Source: Betaproteobacteria bacterium (lineage in GTDB: Bacteria > Pseudomonadota > Gammaproteobacteria > Burkholderiales > Rhodocyclaceae). Taken from it: 62,696 bases of DNA. This document shows positions 1 through 8,754 of this stretch, in pieces (the first letter of the stretch is position 1; each line of letters opens with the position of its first letter). The stretch spans positions 1 through 62,696 of the forward strand of contig WREP01000011.1 in the NCBI GenBank assembly GCA_009779265.1. The letters run 5' to 3'. The position numbers were made by a program, and so were the translations under genes. A model generated the notes under the pieces. That model was not told the origin of the DNA. It ran no database searches and worked only from the letters and a program-made list of their open reading frames with translations.

Positions 1-105
1 AAGGGCGACGGCGAACCCGGCGTAAAAACCCTCTGGCAAGGATTGCAACGCCTCAGAGATTTCGTCGAAGGGGTCGAACATATGCGCACCATCTACGCAC
101 AGTGA
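1..105 (+). CDS. IS4-family (IS50-like) transposase, C-terminal fragment cut by window edge
   Basis: The first 34 codons are open and end at TGA 103-105. The residues KGDGEPGVKTLWQGLQRLRD match the tail that IS4-family transposases of the IS50/Tn5-like group carry after the catalytic domain. The rest of the protein lies outside the window, so completeness is unknown. A 19-bp sequence resembling the IS50 outer end starts at the stop codon, as expected for the right end of such an element. The family call rests on recognition of the tail only. Confidence 0.6.
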   Translation, partial: KGDGEPGVKTLWQGLQRLRDFVEGVEHMRTIYAQ

Positions 106-123
106 GTTGTGTGTAAGGGAATG
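105..123. repeat. Putative terminal inverted repeat of the IS4-family element
   Basis: Read on the minus strand this is CATTCCCTTACACACAACT. Its inner 14 bases agree at 11 positions with the IS50 outer end (CTGACTCTTATACACAAGT), and it lies directly after the transposase stop codon. The mate repeat and target duplication would lie left of the window, so the boundary is inferred. Confidence 0.45.
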
Positions 124-360
124 AGTAAAACCACTTAGTGCATCCGCGTATACAAAATCACCGGAAGGGTCTGAGAATAATTTTGGGCCACGCAGGTCTA
201 CCCCCGCATCATCGGCCAGTTTTTTTAGATCAGACACCTGCGTAGAGGGATCTATGCTGTCGCAAAAACGGTCTATTTTTTGCAAGGAATACCAAGACGA
301 GAACCCATAGGAAAAAAGCACTATCAGCAGCACAGACGCAATCTTTACAATCTTTTTCAT
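124..360 (-). pseudogene. 5' part of a hypothetical membrane-anchored protein interrupted by the IS
   Basis: From ATG 358-360 (minus) the frame reads MKKIVKIASVLLIVLFSYG, a Lys-rich start and one hydrophobic segment (signal anchor or uncleaved signal peptide), then a polar region with a Cys near residue 33 and a run ending in VYADALSGF. About 79 codons remain before the putative IS end at 123. Beyond that the frame stays open only because it runs antisense to the transposase. The family is not recognised. Codon use is AT-richer than the neighbouring housekeeping genes, which suggests acquired DNA. I prefer this frame to an overlapping one at 230-472 because it has the signal-like start. Confidence 0.45.
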
Positions 361-384
361 GACTATCTTTTATTTGTAAATATT

Positions 385-401
385 CCCCGGCAAAGCCGGG
401 G
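385..401. repeat. Hairpin of an IS200/IS605-type element end
   Basis: CCCCGGC-AAA-GCCGGGG is a perfect 7-bp stem with a 3-base loop. It lies about 90 bp downstream of the stop of the tnpA remnant on the same (minus) strand, where IS200/IS605 elements keep their subterminal palindrome. A rho-independent terminator is the alternative, but no long T-run follows on either strand. Confidence 0.45.
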
Positions 402-487
402 GCTTTAGATTGTGAGCCGTTCAAAGCGGCAATTACGGGGTCGCTAATGCAGCCCCGATCTTCTTGGGCCACCGTGACGGTGGCCGA

Positions 488-592
488 TCAACGCCATAGG
501 TTCATCTGTTCCAACCGCTTGTCCTCTTCCTCCTGACGTCGGATGTACTCCCGGATCACGGCTTCATCACGTCCAACCGTGGAAACGAAGGG
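488..592 (-). pseudogene. tnpA: IS200/IS605-family transposase TnpA, C-terminal remnant
   Basis: The minus frame ending at TGA 488-490 reads [20 protein letters not shown] and then [14 protein letters not shown]. This aligns with the C-terminal helix of IS200 Y1 transposases (YVDTVG...I.DYI..Q.EEDK..EQ). The HUH and catalytic Tyr regions are absent: upstream the sequence runs into the inverted repeat starting at 594, so only about 34 codons remain. The element cannot move by itself. Together with the hairpin at 385-401 it marks a decayed IS200-like insertion. Confidence 0.6.
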
Positions 593-593
593 C

Positions 594-683
594 CGTAGGA
601 TGGGTAGAGCGTAGCGAAACCCATCAATCCATACCGCTAAGGCTTGCACCGATGGGTTTCGCTGGCGCTCTACCCATCCTACG
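594..683. repeat. Long imperfect inverted repeat (REP/MITE-like) abutting fabI remnant
   Basis: The arm at 594-625 begins CGTAGGATGGGTAGAGC and ends CGAAACCCATC. The arm at 651-683 is its near-perfect reverse complement, with a small difference near the middle, and a 25-bp loop separates them. It sits exactly between the IS200 remnant and the point where fabI homology begins, so it may have formed at or moved into the break. Confidence 0.75.
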
Positions 684-684
684 C

Positions 685-945
685 GCTGAAGGCATCCGCG
701 CCAATGCCATTTCCGCCGGCCCGATCAAGACCCTGGCAGCCTCCGGCATCGGCAATTTCGGCAAGCTCCTGGCCTACAACGCGCACTACGCGCCGCTGCG
801 CCGCAACGTGACCATCGAGGAAGTCGGCAATGCCGCCGCCTTCATGCTCTCCGACCTCGCCAGCGGCATCACCGGCGAAATCCTCTACGTCGACGGCGGC
901 ATGAACACCACCGCCCTGGGCAACACCGAGCCACTGCCGGGCTGA
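685..945 (+). pseudogene. fabI: Enoyl-ACP reductase FabI, 3' fragment only
   Basis: About 86 codons read [20 protein letters not shown] through [15 protein letters not shown], the C-terminal third of NADH-dependent enoyl-ACP reductase, the last step of the fatty-acid elongation cycle. The usual protein is about 260 residues. The Rossmann N-terminus and the catalytic Tyr/Lys are missing, because homology starts two bases after the inverted repeat at 594-683. The apparent ATG at 652 lies inside the repeat. The fragment points toward ppiD with a shared terminator between them, a normal-looking gene end, so it is probably the original locus. Either a full enoyl reductase exists elsewhere or the assembly is rearranged here. 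Confidence 0.8.
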
Positions 946-979
946 TGCAAGGACGGCGTCAGCCGTCCGCGAAGAAAAA

Positions 980-1013
980 CGCCGAATGGTTCTGAACCAT
1001 TCGGCGTTTTTTT
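980..1013. terminator. Bidirectional rho-independent terminator (fabI / ppiD)
   Basis: A 13-bp stem (CGCCGAATGGTTC, loop of one base, GAACCATTCGGCG) has an A-run on its left and a seven-T run on its right, so it can stop transcription from either side. It lies between the ends of the convergent fabI fragment and ppiD. Confidence 0.85.
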
Positions 1014-1034
1014 GTTCAGCGTATTTTCCGTTCC

Positions 1035-2813
1035 TTACCGGCTCTCCAACGCGCTCTGGTTGACCTCGACCTTGTAACGCGCGCGCAGGGCGGCCAGATA
1101 GAGGCGGAGTTCTTCCTCGGCGGCGAGATTGGCCAGTTGTCCCTGGGCGGCCTGACGGCTGGCGGCTTCGATTGTGGCGCCGGCTTCGACGCGATTGAGG
1201 CGGTACAGCCCATAGCCAATGCCGGGCAGCGCGACGCCGGCATAGGCCGGCAGCTTGTCGGCATCCATGCGGAAGACCGCCGCCACCGCCATCGGCGGAA
1301 TCTGGCGCGAATCCATGCGCGACACCACCTTGGCGGCGCTCCAGGACGACTCGTCCCCGCCATTTTTCAAGGCTTCGAGGCGGGCTTCGCCGTCCTTGAC
1401 CGCCATCGCCTGAGCTTCCTGGCGGCGCAGCAGGGTTTCGATACTGGCCTGCAAGCCCTCGAAAGGCAGTAGCGTCGCCGGCTTGTACTCGACCAGACGG
1501 GCAGCGACCAGGGTGTTCGGCGCGATCTCGACAACTTCCGTATTGCGCCGGGTTTTGATCGAATCCTCGCTGAACAGGGCGGCCAGCAATTTTTCATTGG
1601 CGAGCGGCCCGTTGGCCGGGTCGCCCTGACGCCCCAACCAGCCGGAGCGGACAACCTTGAGCTTGAACATATCGGCCGCTGGCGTCAGGCTATCGGCCTC
1701 TTCGTAGACGGTGTTGCTGAATTTTTCGGCGGCTTCGGCGAATGAGCGTGCGGCAGTGCCCTGTTTCATTTCGGCCTGCGGACTGAACTTCGCGGCATGG
1801 ATGCCAGTCAGCTTGATGATGTGAAAACCGAACTCCGACTGGACGAGGCCGGAAATTTCGCCCTCGCCCAGAGCAAAGACGGCATCCTCGAACGGCTTGG
1901 TCATCATGCCGCGACCGAAAAAGTCGAGATCGCCGCCCTTGCTGGCGGAACCCGGGTCATCGGAATACTTGCGCGCCAGTTCGGCGAAGCGGCCCGGATT
2001 CTTGCGCGCCTCGGCCAGCACTTCCTCGGCCTTGGCGCGGGCCTGGTCGGCGCCGAGCTTTTCCGAGGCGATGAGAATGTGGCTGGCGCGGCGCTCTTCG
2101 GGCTGATCCACCAGCATCACGTATTCGACCAGCGCCTGCTCGGGCGACAGAAACTGCTGGCTGTTCTCGTCGTAATACTTCTTCGCCGCGTCATCGGCCA
2201 GCGTGACCTTGTTCAGATAGGCATCGAAGGCGATGCGCACTTCCGAAACCTCGCGCTTTTCGGTTTGCAGCGCCAGGATGCGGTCAAACACGGTCTGGGC
2301 GGAAATGTTTGAGCGGGCCAGGGTGCCGAGAAGCAGTTGCAGCACAATATCCTGGCGTAATTGCGCCTCGAAGCCCGTCGGCGTCCTGCCTTGGGTAGCC
2401 AGCGCCGCCTCGTAACGCTCGTTGGAGAATTTGCCATCGACCTGGAAGGCTTCAATGCCGAGCACGGTGCGGCGGATTGCCTCGTCGCCCACGGCCAGGC
2501 GGCGCTTGTTGGCTTCCAGCAACAACAGGCGCCGGTTGATCAGGTCATCGAGAATCGCCTTGCGCCCTTCCGGCGTATCGAGCATCTTCGGGTCGAATTG
2601 CGTCCCGAGCTGGTCGCGCATCCGTTCCTGCTGCTCGCGCACAGCCTGCTGAAATTGCTGCAAGTCGATTTTCGTATCGCCGACCTTGGCCACTTCGTTG
2701 GCCGACCCCGAATTGTTCATATAGGACTCGACGCCGAAAAAGGCGAAGGTAATGGCAATCAGGCCAAGAATTGCCTGTGCGAACATTTTGTTGTTGCGGA
2801 CTGCGTCGAACAT
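1035..2813 (-). CDS. ppiD: Peptidyl-prolyl cis-trans isomerase PpiD (SurA_N + parvulin)
   Basis: 592 residues. A periplasmic chaperone anchored in the inner membrane, it assists newly secreted proteins at the Sec translocon. [20 protein letters not shown] gives a short cytoplasmic start and one membrane helix (about residues 12-32), followed by a SurA-like N domain. A parvulin domain lies at about 230-345, with the conserved runs [26 protein letters not shown] and [11 protein letters not shown] long C-terminal chaperone region follows. The start at 2813 is chosen over an upstream in-frame ATG at 2864 because homology begins here and AGAAGGA precedes it. The parvulin domain looks complete, although in PpiD it is often enzymatically weak. 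Confidence 0.93.
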   Translation of the reverse strand: MFDAVRNNKMFAQAILGLIAITFAFFGVESYMNNSGSANEVAKVGDTKIDLQQFQQAVREQQERMRDQLGTQFDPKMLDTPEGRKAILDDLINRRLLLLEANKRRLAVGDEAIRRTVLGIEAFQVDGKFSNERYEAALATQGRTPTGFEAQLRQDIVLQLLLGTLARSNISAQTVFDRILALQTEKREVSEVRIAFDAYLNKVTLADDAAKKYYDENSQQFLSPEQALVEYVMLVDQPEERRASHILIASEKLGADQARAKAEEVLAEARKNPGRFAELARKYSDDPGSASKGGDLDFFGRGMMTKPFEDAVFALGEGEISGLVQSEFGFHIIKLTGIHAAKFSPQAEMKQGTAARSFAEAAEKFSNTVYEEADSLTPAADMFKLKVVRSGWLGRQGDPANGPLANEKLLAALFSEDSIKTRRNTEVVEIAPNTLVAARLVEYKPATLLPFEGLQASIETLLRRQEAQAMAVKDGEARLEALKNGGDESSWSAAKVVSRMDSRQIPPMAVAAVFRMDADKLPAYAGVALPGIGYGLYRLNRVEAGATIEAASRQAAQGQLANLAAEEELRLYLAALRARYKVEVNQSALESR

Positions 2814-2882
2814 GACTGGAAAAATCCTTCTAAGTCGTTCAAAAAGGCCGGCAGGGAGTGCCAAAAGCTGCCGATGTTACCA

Positions 2883-5800
2883 TCAACCAATCCAGCGGCG
2901 GGCGTTGCGGAACATGCGCAGCCATGGCGAATCCTCGCCCCAATTCTCCGGGCGCCAGGACATCTGCACGCTGCGGAAGACGCGCTCCGGGTGCGGCATC
3001 ATGATGGTGAAGCGGCCGTCGGCGGTGGTCACGGCGGTGAGGCCGCCCGGCGAACCGTTCGGGTTGTAGGGATAGACCTCGGTCGGTTCGCCCTTGTTGT
3101 CGATGTAGCGCAGCGCCGCCAGGCATTGCGCCTGATCGCTGTCGAATACCGCCCGGCCCTCGCCGTGCGAAACGACGATGGGAATGTGCGAACCCGCCAT
3201 GCCGGCGAAGAAGAGCGACGGCGAATCGAGCACCTCGGTCAGTACGAAACGCGCCTCGAACTGCTCGACGACGTTGCGGCGGAAGGCCGGCCAGTGTTCG
3301 GCGCCGGGGATCAGGGACTTGAGGGCGCTCATCATCTGGCAGCCGTTGCAGACGCCGAGCGCGAAGGTGTCCGGGCGGTGGAAGAAGGCGGCGAATTCGT
3401 CGCGGCAGCCGTCGTGCATGAGGATGGTCTTGGCCCAGCCCTGGCCGGCGCCAAGCACGTCGCCATAGGAGAAGCCGCCGCAGGCGGCCAGCCCCTTGAA
3501 ATCGGAGAGGCTGACGCGACCGGCGAGGATGTCGCTCATATGCACGTCGATGGCGGCGAAACCGGCGCGGTCGAAAGCGGCGGCCATTTCGTAATGGCTA
3601 TTGACGCCCTGCTCGCGCAGGATAGCGACGCGCGGCCGGCTGTTGCGGTAGGCCCGGGTGAAATCGTCTTGCGGGTCGAAAGTCAGCTTCGGCGTCAGGC
3701 CGGGGTCGGACGTATCCAGGATGCGGTCGTATTCCTGCTGGGCGCAGACGGGGTTGTCGCGCAGCGTCTGCATCCGGTAGCTGGTTTCCGACCAGGCGCG
3801 TTGCAGGTCGACGCGCTTTTCGCGCAGCAGCTTTTTGGCATTGCGGATGACGCGAATTTCGTCCCATTCATTGAGGTAGCCGACGAAATGGTAAGGCACG
3901 CGCAAGGCGCGCAGCACCGAGGTCACTTTTTCGCGGTCGGCGCGGCGAATCTGAATCAGGGCGCCGAGTTCCTCGTTGAACAAGGCGCGCACGCAGTGCT
4001 CGAAATCGCGGCCAGCCAGCAGGTCGGGACGCTTCTCGGAGCCGTCGATGTCGCCGGTCAGCGGGTCGTAGCACAGGCCGTCGAGGTCGAGCGTGACGCC
4101 ACGGCGGCTGGCGAAGGCCATTTCGGCGGCGGCCACGAACAGGCCGCCGTCGGAACGGTCGTGATAGGCCAGCAGCAGGCCGTCGCGATTGAGTTTTTGC
4201 ACCGCGTCGAACAAGCCCTTCAGGCGGGCCGGGTCGTCCACATCCGGCGCATCGCTGCCGGTGGCGTTATAAACCTGGGCCAGCGCCGAGCCGCCGAGGC
4301 GGTTCTGGCCGAGATCGAGCAGCAGGATTTCGCTTTCGCCCTGATCGGTCGCCAAGAGCGGCGTTTTTGTTCGGCGCACATCATCGACGGCGGCAAAGGC
4401 GGTGACGATCAGCGACAGCGGCGACACCACCTGCTTCTGTTCGCCACCCGCTTCCCAGGCCGTGCGCATCGACAGCGAATCCTTGCCGACCGGAATCGAG
4501 ATGCCAAGCCGTTTGCACAATTCGCCGATGCCCTCGACGGTGGCGTACAGGCGGGCATCCTCGCCCGGCGCGCCACACGCCGCCATCCAGTTGGCCGAGA
4601 GCTTGACCTTGCCGAGATCGCCGACGTCGGCGGCGGCCAGGTTGGTCAGCGCCTCGCCGATGGCCATGCGGCCGGAAGCCGGCGCGTCGAGCACGGCCAG
4701 CGGCGTCCGTTCGCCCATGGCGAACGCTTCGCCGAGATAGCCCTGGTAACTCATCGTGGTCACCGCCACGTCGGCCACCGGCGCCTGCCACGGGCCGACC
4801 ATCTGGTCGCGGGCCGTCATGCCGCCGACTGAACGGTCGCCGATGGAAATGAGGAAGGTCTTGTCGGCGATGGCCGGCAGGCGCAGCAAACGATAGACGG
4901 CCTCCTTCAATTCGATCGCGGCCGCATCGAAGGGCACGAAGCTGGACGGCAGCGAAGCCGCGTCGCGGGTCATGCGCGGCGGCTTGCCGAGCAGCGCCTC
5001 CATCTCCATGTCCACCGGATTGACCTTGAAGTGGCGGTCGGTGACGGTCAGGTGACCGTCACCGGTGGCTTCGCCGACCACCGCGAAGGGGCAACGCTCG
5101 CGCTCGCACAGCGCCTGGAATTCGCCGATGCGGCCGGGCGGAATCGCCAGCACATAGCGTTCCTGCGCTTCGTTGGACCAGATTTCGGCCGGCGACATGC
5201 CCGGTTCGAGGATCGGCACCGCACGCAATTCAAAGCGGGCGCCGACGCCGCCCGAATGGGCCAGTTCCGGCAAGGCATTGGAAACGCCGCCAGCGCCGAC
5301 ATCGTGGATCGAGAGAATGGGATTGTCATCACCCATCTGCCAGCAGCGGTCGATGACTTCCTGGGCGCGCCGCTGGATTTCCGGATTGCCGCGCTGCACC
5401 GAGGCGAAGTCGAGATCTTCGGCATTCACCCCGGCGCTCATCGACGAAGCGGCGCCGCCGCCCAGGCCGATCAACATGCCGGGGCCGCCCAGTTGCACGA
5501 ACCGCGTGCCGAGCGGCAGGGTTTCCGCCTTGAAGGACTGGCTGGCCTGGATGCTGCCCAGGCCGCCGGCAATCATGATCGGCTTGTGATAGCCGCGCAC
5601 GGTGCCATTCACGTCCTGCTCGTAGGTGCGGAAATAGCCGGTCAAATTGGGACGGCCGAATTCGTTATTGAAGGCGGCAGCGCCGATCGGGCCTTCGATC
5701 ATGATATCGAGCGCCGAGGCGATGCGCGACGGCCGGCCATAGGCCCGCTGTTGTTCTGTTTCCCACGCCTGCGGCGCCTCGGGGATATTCAGGTTGGAAA

Positions 5801-6815
5801 CCGAAAAACCGCAGAGGCCGGCCTTGGGCTTGGAGCCTCTGCCGGTGGCGCCCTCGTCGCGGATTTCGCCGCCGCTGCCCGTGGCGGCGCCGGGGAAGGG
5901 CGAAATCGCCGTCGGGTGGTTGTGCGTCTCGACCTTGGTCAGGATGTGGGTCAATTCTTCGCTATAGCGGTAAGCGTGGCTGGCGCCCGGATAGAAACGC
6001 TGAATAGCCGCCCCTTCGATGATCGAGGCATTGTCGGCATAGGCCATCACCGTGCCGTGCGGGTGCGCTTCGTGCGTCTCGCGGATCATGCCGAACAGGG
6101 TCTTGTCCTTCGGCTCGCCGTCAATCACCCACGAGGCGTTGAAAATCTTGTGCCGGCAGTGCTCGGAATTGGCCTGGGCGAACATCATCAATTCGACATC
6201 GGTCGGGTTGCGTCCGGCCTTGATAAAGATGTCGAGCAGATAGTCGATCTCGTCCCCGGACAAGGCCAGACCGAGCGCGGCATTGGCCTCGACCAGCGCC
6301 GCCTTGCCGCCTGCCAGCACGTCGACGCTCGCCAGCGGCCTGGGCGCGAAATGGCGGAACAACTCGCCGGCCTCGGCAAAATCAGCCAGCACCGATTCGG
6401 TCATGCGGTCGTGCAGCAGATCGGCGACCGTTTTTCTCTCGGCCGCCGTCAAAGCCCGGTCATTTTTAAGCGTGACATGAAAGGCAACGACGCGCTCGAT
6501 GCGCTCGATGGCCGGCTCCAGATCGCAATTGAAAGCGATATCGGTGGCCTTCGACGACCACGGCGAAATGGTGCCGATGCGCGGCGTGACCAGGAACAAC
6601 TCACCCTTCTCTGCGCCCGCCGCTTGTTCATCCAGCAACTGCGCCAACTGGGCCCGTTCGTCGGCATTCAGGGCGCGCTTGGTCGCCACCACGTGCCAAT
6701 GATCGGCCGTCACCGATTCGATGTCCGCCACGGCGGCAAGCAGACGCGCCCGCAGGCGTTGTAGACGAAAAGCGGAAAAGGCGGCGTCGCCCTTGAGGCA
6801 AAGAATGTCGGCCAT
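2883..6815 (-). CDS. purL: Phosphoribosylformylglycinamidine synthase PurL (large, single-chain)
   Basis: 1310 residues, the length of the single-chain proteobacterial form. It catalyses FGAR + glutamine + ATP to FGAM, step four of purine synthesis. The N-terminal and linker region is followed by two AIR-synthase-like halves (motifs [20 protein letters not shown] and [17 protein letters not shown]). A C-terminal class I glutamine amidotransferase carries the nucleophile in [10 protein letters not shown] (first Cys at about 1156) and the closing His-Glu in PHPERVFR. The start follows family homology; no strong Shine-Dalgarno is visible. It lies 69 bp upstream of ppiD on the same strand with no terminator between them, so read-through is possible. 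Confidence 0.97.
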   Translation of the reverse strand: MADILCLKGDAAFSAFRLQRLRARLLAAVADIESVTADHWHVVATKRALNADERAQLAQLLDEQAAGAEKGELFLVTPRIGTISPWSSKATDIAFNCDLEPAIERIERVVAFHVTLKNDRALTAAERKTVADLLHDRMTESVLADFAEAGELFRHFAPRPLASVDVLAGGKAALVEANAALGLALSGDEIDYLLDIFIKAGRNPTDVELMMFAQANSEHCRHKIFNASWVIDGEPKDKTLFGMIRETHEAHPHGTVMAYADNASIIEGAAIQRFYPGASHAYRYSEELTHILTKVETHNHPTAISPFPGAATGSGGEIRDEGATGRGSKPKAGLCGFSVSNLNIPEAPQAWETEQQRAYGRPSRIASALDIMIEGPIGAAAFNNEFGRPNLTGYFRTYEQDVNGTVRGYHKPIMIAGGLGSIQASQSFKAETLPLGTRFVQLGGPGMLIGLGGGAASSMSAGVNAEDLDFASVQRGNPEIQRRAQEVIDRCWQMGDDNPILSIHDVGAGGVSNALPELAHSGGVGARFELRAVPILEPGMSPAEIWSNEAQERYVLAIPPGRIGEFQALCERERCPFAVVGEATGDGHLTVTDRHFKVNPVDMEMEALLGKPPRMTRDAASLPSSFVPFDAAAIELKEAVYRLLRLPAIADKTFLISIGDRSVGGMTARDQMVGPWQAPVADVAVTTMSYQGYLGEAFAMGERTPLAVLDAPASGRMAIGEALTNLAAADVGDLGKVKLSANWMAACGAPGEDARLYATVEGIGELCKRLGISIPVGKDSLSMRTAWEAGGEQKQVVSPLSLIVTAFAAVDDVRRTKTPLLATDQGESEILLLDLGQNRLGGSALAQVYNATGSDAPDVDDPARLKGLFDAVQKLNRDGLLLAYHDRSDGGLFVAAAEMAFASRRGVTLDLDGLCYDPLTGDIDGSEKRPDLLAGRDFEHCVRALFNEELGALIQIRRADREKVTSVLRALRVPYHFVGYLNEWDEIRVIRNAKKLLREKRVDLQRAWSETSYRMQTLRDNPVCAQQEYDRILDTSDPGLTPKLTFDPQDDFTRAYRNSRPRVAILREQGVNSHYEMAAAFDRAGFAAIDVHMSDILAGRVSLSDFKGLAACGGFSYGDVLGAGQGWAKTILMHDGCRDEFAAFFHRPDTFALGVCNGCQMMSALKSLIPGAEHWPAFRRNVVEQFEARFVLTEVLDSPSLFFAGMAGSHIPIVVSHGEGRAVFDSDQAQCLAALRYIDNKGEPTEVYPYNPNGSPGGLTAVTTADGRFTIMMPHPERVFRSVQMSWRPENWGEDSPWLRMFRNARRWIG

Positions 6816-6941
6816 GAAGGAAGCTCGGGTCAGGCGGGAAGGGCAAAATTATACCCGAGCGCCAGACCGCCCGCCGACTCGACAGCCGCGCACGAACGCC
6901 TCGCCGCCCTGCCGCTTGCTCGCAGGAGCGCGCGCAGACGT

Positions 6942-6969
6942 AAAAAAACCGGAGCAAGCTCCGGTTTTT
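6942..6969 (-). terminator. Rho-independent terminator after the phasin gene
   Basis: An ACCGGAGC / GCTCCGGT stem is flanked by A and T runs, 20 bp beyond the phasin stop codon. It is symmetrical enough to work in both directions. Confidence 0.8.
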
Positions 6970-6989
6970 CGCGGCAGTTTTGTAAAAAC

Positions 6990-7556
6990 TCAGTCGGCCT
7001 TCTTGCTGGCAGACTTCGGGGCAACGACGTTGGCCGCCTTCAGGGTCGCTTCGGTGGCGGCGGAAACGCTGGCCTCGGCCACATCGACAGCCTGCTTGGC
7101 GGCCTTGTTCAGACCCTGGTAGGTTTCGCTGGCGGTCTTGATCGCCGACTTGACGGCGGCAACGGCCACTTCGGAACCAGCCGGCGCGGCGGCCAGGGTC
7201 TGCTCGACCAGACCGGAAACCTTGGCATTGGTATCGGCCACGTGGATTTCGACTTCCTTGGCGATCTTGTCCTTGGTTTCCGTGGCGATGGCGATCACAT
7301 TGCGCGAATACGCCATGCCCTTCTCGATGCCCTGCTCAAGATTCAAAACGGGAATCGAGCGCTGCAAATCGGTAAAGGACTGCATGTCGCGAGCGCCGAA
7401 GAGCGTGTTCAGGTTGGCGGCAGAAGCCTCGAAAACCGTGCGGGCGGTCTCCAGGTTGAGCAGGGAAAGGCGCTCGATGCCGTCGAAGGTGGTGTTGGCA
7501 CAGAAGGTGGCGAACTTCAGGCCGGACTGGGTGAATTCCTGGGGCTTGGCAAACAT
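6990..7556 (-). CDS. phaP: Phasin (PHB granule-associated protein)
   Basis: 188 residues of the TIGR01841 phasin type. Phasins coat polyhydroxybutyrate granules and set their size and number. The protein is helical, without Cys-rich or transmembrane parts. It starts MFAKPQEFTQSGLKFATFCA, has the typical middle segment on aromatic and Leu residues (SLLNLETARTVFEASAANLN), and ends in an Ala/Lys-rich tail. The ATG at 7554-7556 is preferred over the ATG six bases earlier, because AGGA lies 8 bp from the former and only 2 bp from the latter. A near-consensus promoter and several palindromes lie upstream. It implies the cell stores PHB; the synthase genes are not in the window. Confidence 0.9.
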   Translation of the reverse strand: MFAKPQEFTQSGLKFATFCANTTFDGIERLSLLNLETARTVFEASAANLNTLFGARDMQSFTDLQRSIPVLNLEQGIEKGMAYSRNVIAIATETKDKIAKEVEIHVADTNAKVSGLVEQTLAAAPAGSEVAVAAVKSAIKTASETYQGLNKAAKQAVDVAEASVSAATEATLKAANVVAPKSASKKAD

Positions 7557-7601
7557 GGTCATGTTCCTGTTGGGATTGGGTTATTGACGAGACTGCTTAT
7601 A

Positions 7602-7668
7602 TTGCAGTGCAACATTCCGTCATTCTAACTGACGGAATCGCCTTGTCAACAACTTTGTTGCACCGCAA
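7602..7668. promoter_or_regulatory. Palindromic operator candidates around the phasin promoter
   Basis: Three palindromes surround the promoter. Two share the core TTGC-N3-GCAA: 7602-7612, just after the -10, and 7658-7668, just before the -35. The second extends to a perfect 9-bp inverted repeat, CTTTGTTGC-ACC-GCAACAAAG, at 7653-7673. The third, ATTCCGTCA-N7-TGACGGAAT at 7614-7638, carries the -10 in its loop. The core resembles TGC/GCA-type sites of the PHB-responsive repressor PhaR; that assignment is inference. Confidence 0.55.
7622..7649 (-). promoter_or_regulatory. Sigma70-type promoter of the phasin gene
   Basis: On the minus strand a perfect TTGACA (7644-7649) is followed by 16 bp and TAGAAT (7622-7627, five of six matches). 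The start codon is about 66 bp further on. This is one of the strongest promoters readable in the window, consistent with phasins being abundant. Confidence 0.75.
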
Positions 7669-7707
7669 CAAAGCATTCACCAACCCGGACGCAAGAGTCG
7701 CCGGCTG

Positions 7708-8514
7708 TTAAACCTTGCCGATTCCGGCCCGCGCCAGTATCGCCGACATGGCCTCGGCGGCGCCGAGCGGCAGGTAGAAGTCCACGATCTCGCTGAGCGG
7801 CGTCCGCGACGGGTTGATTTCCACGGTTGGAATACCGCTGCCGGCAGCGAACAGCACCGGCTGGACGATGTAGGGAAAAACGCTGGAGGTGCCGATGCTG
7901 AAAACGATGTCGAAGCCCTCCTGAAAAGCTTCGATGAAGTGGTCGAGCGCCGCTTCCGACAAAGCCTCGCCAAACAGCACCACGTTCGGCCGCAGGATGC
8001 CGCCGCAGGCCGGACAGCGCGGCGGCACCTCGCGCCCCGTGAGATCGACCGCCGCCTCCTCGTGGCGGCAGCGCATGCAGACGAGTTCCTGCAAATTGCC
8101 GTGGATTTCGATGATTTCGCGGCTCCCCGCCGCCCGATGCAGGCCATCGACATTCTGGGTGAACACCAGCACCCGTTCGAGATGCTCGTCGAGCCGGGCG
8201 ATTGCCCGATGCGCCGCGTTCGGCTGCGCGCCGCGGCAGTTCTCCTCGATCTGGATCAGGTATTTCCAGGTGATGTCCGGGCGCTGGCGAAGCATGTCTC
8301 CCGACAGGGCATCCTCGATGCGCAGCCCCTCCTCGGTCGCCTCGCCGTCGTACAACCCGCCGACGCCACGGTAGGTCGGCAAGCCGGAGTCGGCGGAAAT
8401 TCCCGCCCCGGTAATGAACAGGGCGCGCCGCGCCGCGCTCAGGCAGTCGGCCACCGCATCCAGCACCACTTCGGTCTGTGCGTCGAAACGCCGGGTATCA
8501 GGGCAATCAGACAT
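7708..8514 (-). CDS. NAD-dependent protein deacylase, sirtuin family
   Basis: 268 residues. Sirtuins remove acyl groups from lysines using NAD. The Rossmann motif GAGISADSGLPTYRG is at about residues 36-50, TQNVDGLH carries the Asn-Asp pair, and the catalytic His is in IEIHGN. A zinc ribbon follows with CMRC and CPAC. The late motifs (IGTSSVFP, VEIN) are present. The Tyr-Arg pair that marks CobB-type desuccinylases is not obvious, so plain deacetylation is the safer guess. The gene ends before the phasin and is preceded by tRNA-Arg and its terminator, so it is probably transcribed alone. Confidence 0.92.
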   Translation of the reverse strand: MSDCPDTRRFDAQTEVVLDAVADCLSAARRALFITGAGISADSGLPTYRGVGGLYDGEATEEGLRIEDALSGDMLRQRPDITWKYLIQIEENCRGAQPNAAHRAIARLDEHLERVLVFTQNVDGLHRAAGSREIIEIHGNLQELVCMRCRHEEAAVDLTGREVPPRCPACGGILRPNVVLFGEALSEAALDHFIEAFQEGFDIVFSIGTSSVFPYIVQPVLFAAGSGIPTVEINPSRTPLSEIVDFYLPLGAAEAMSAILARAGIGKV

Positions 8515-8525
8515 TTAACTCCCCG

Positions 8526-8554
8526 GAAAACAAGAAGCCGCCTCGGCGGCGGCT
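8526..8554 (-). terminator. Rho-independent terminator after tRNA-Arg
   Basis: An AGCCGCC / GGCGGCT stem (8536-8554) is followed on the minus strand by TTCTTGTTTT. It lies 10 bp past the tRNA 3' end and just ahead of the sirtuin gene. Confidence 0.75.
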
Positions 8555-8563
8555 CTGTTCTGC

Positions 8564-8640
8564 TGGCGCGCCCGGAGCGATTCGAACGCCCGACCCTCTG
8601 GTTCGTAGCCAGATACTCTATCCAACTGAGCTACGGGCGC
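8564..8640 (-). tRNA. tRNA-Arg (ACG)
   Basis: 77 nt with encoded CCA. The acceptor stem GCGCCCG/CGGGCGC pairs fully. The D-loop contains AGCTCAGTTGGATAGAG, the anticodon arm TCTGG-CTACGAA-CCAGA gives anticodon ACG (read as ICG), and the T-arm has GTTCGAATC. Confidence 0.97.
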
Positions 8641-8656
8641 GCTGTCAGAGCCGCGC

Positions 8657-8684
8657 ATTATACGGAGGCCGGCGCCGATTGCAA
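8657..8684 (-). promoter_or_regulatory. Promoter of tRNA-Arg
   Basis: TTGCAA (8679-8684), a 16-bp spacer and a perfect TATAAT (8657-8662) lie 17 bp before the tRNA 5' end on the minus strand. A GC-rich stretch follows the -10, as in stringently controlled stable-RNA promoters. Confidence 0.7.
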
Positions 8685-8754
8685 GCCGATTCTTGCGATG
8701 CTTCGCATCGGAATGGTGAATCATCGGGCTGCGCCGCTGGGCGGCTTGCCCAAG

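Noticed and set aside
230-472. 80-codon frame on -
   Set aside because: Overlaps the better-supported signal-anchored frame at 124-360 and the IS200 end hairpin; no homology seen.
2361-4832. 823-codon open frame on + across ppiD/purL
   Set aside because: Antisense shadow of well-conserved genes in high-G+C DNA; low-complexity His/Gly/Arg-rich translation with no family.
5031-6764. 577-codon open frame on + opposite purL
   Set aside because: Antisense to conserved PurL domains; no recognisable motif or ribosome site.
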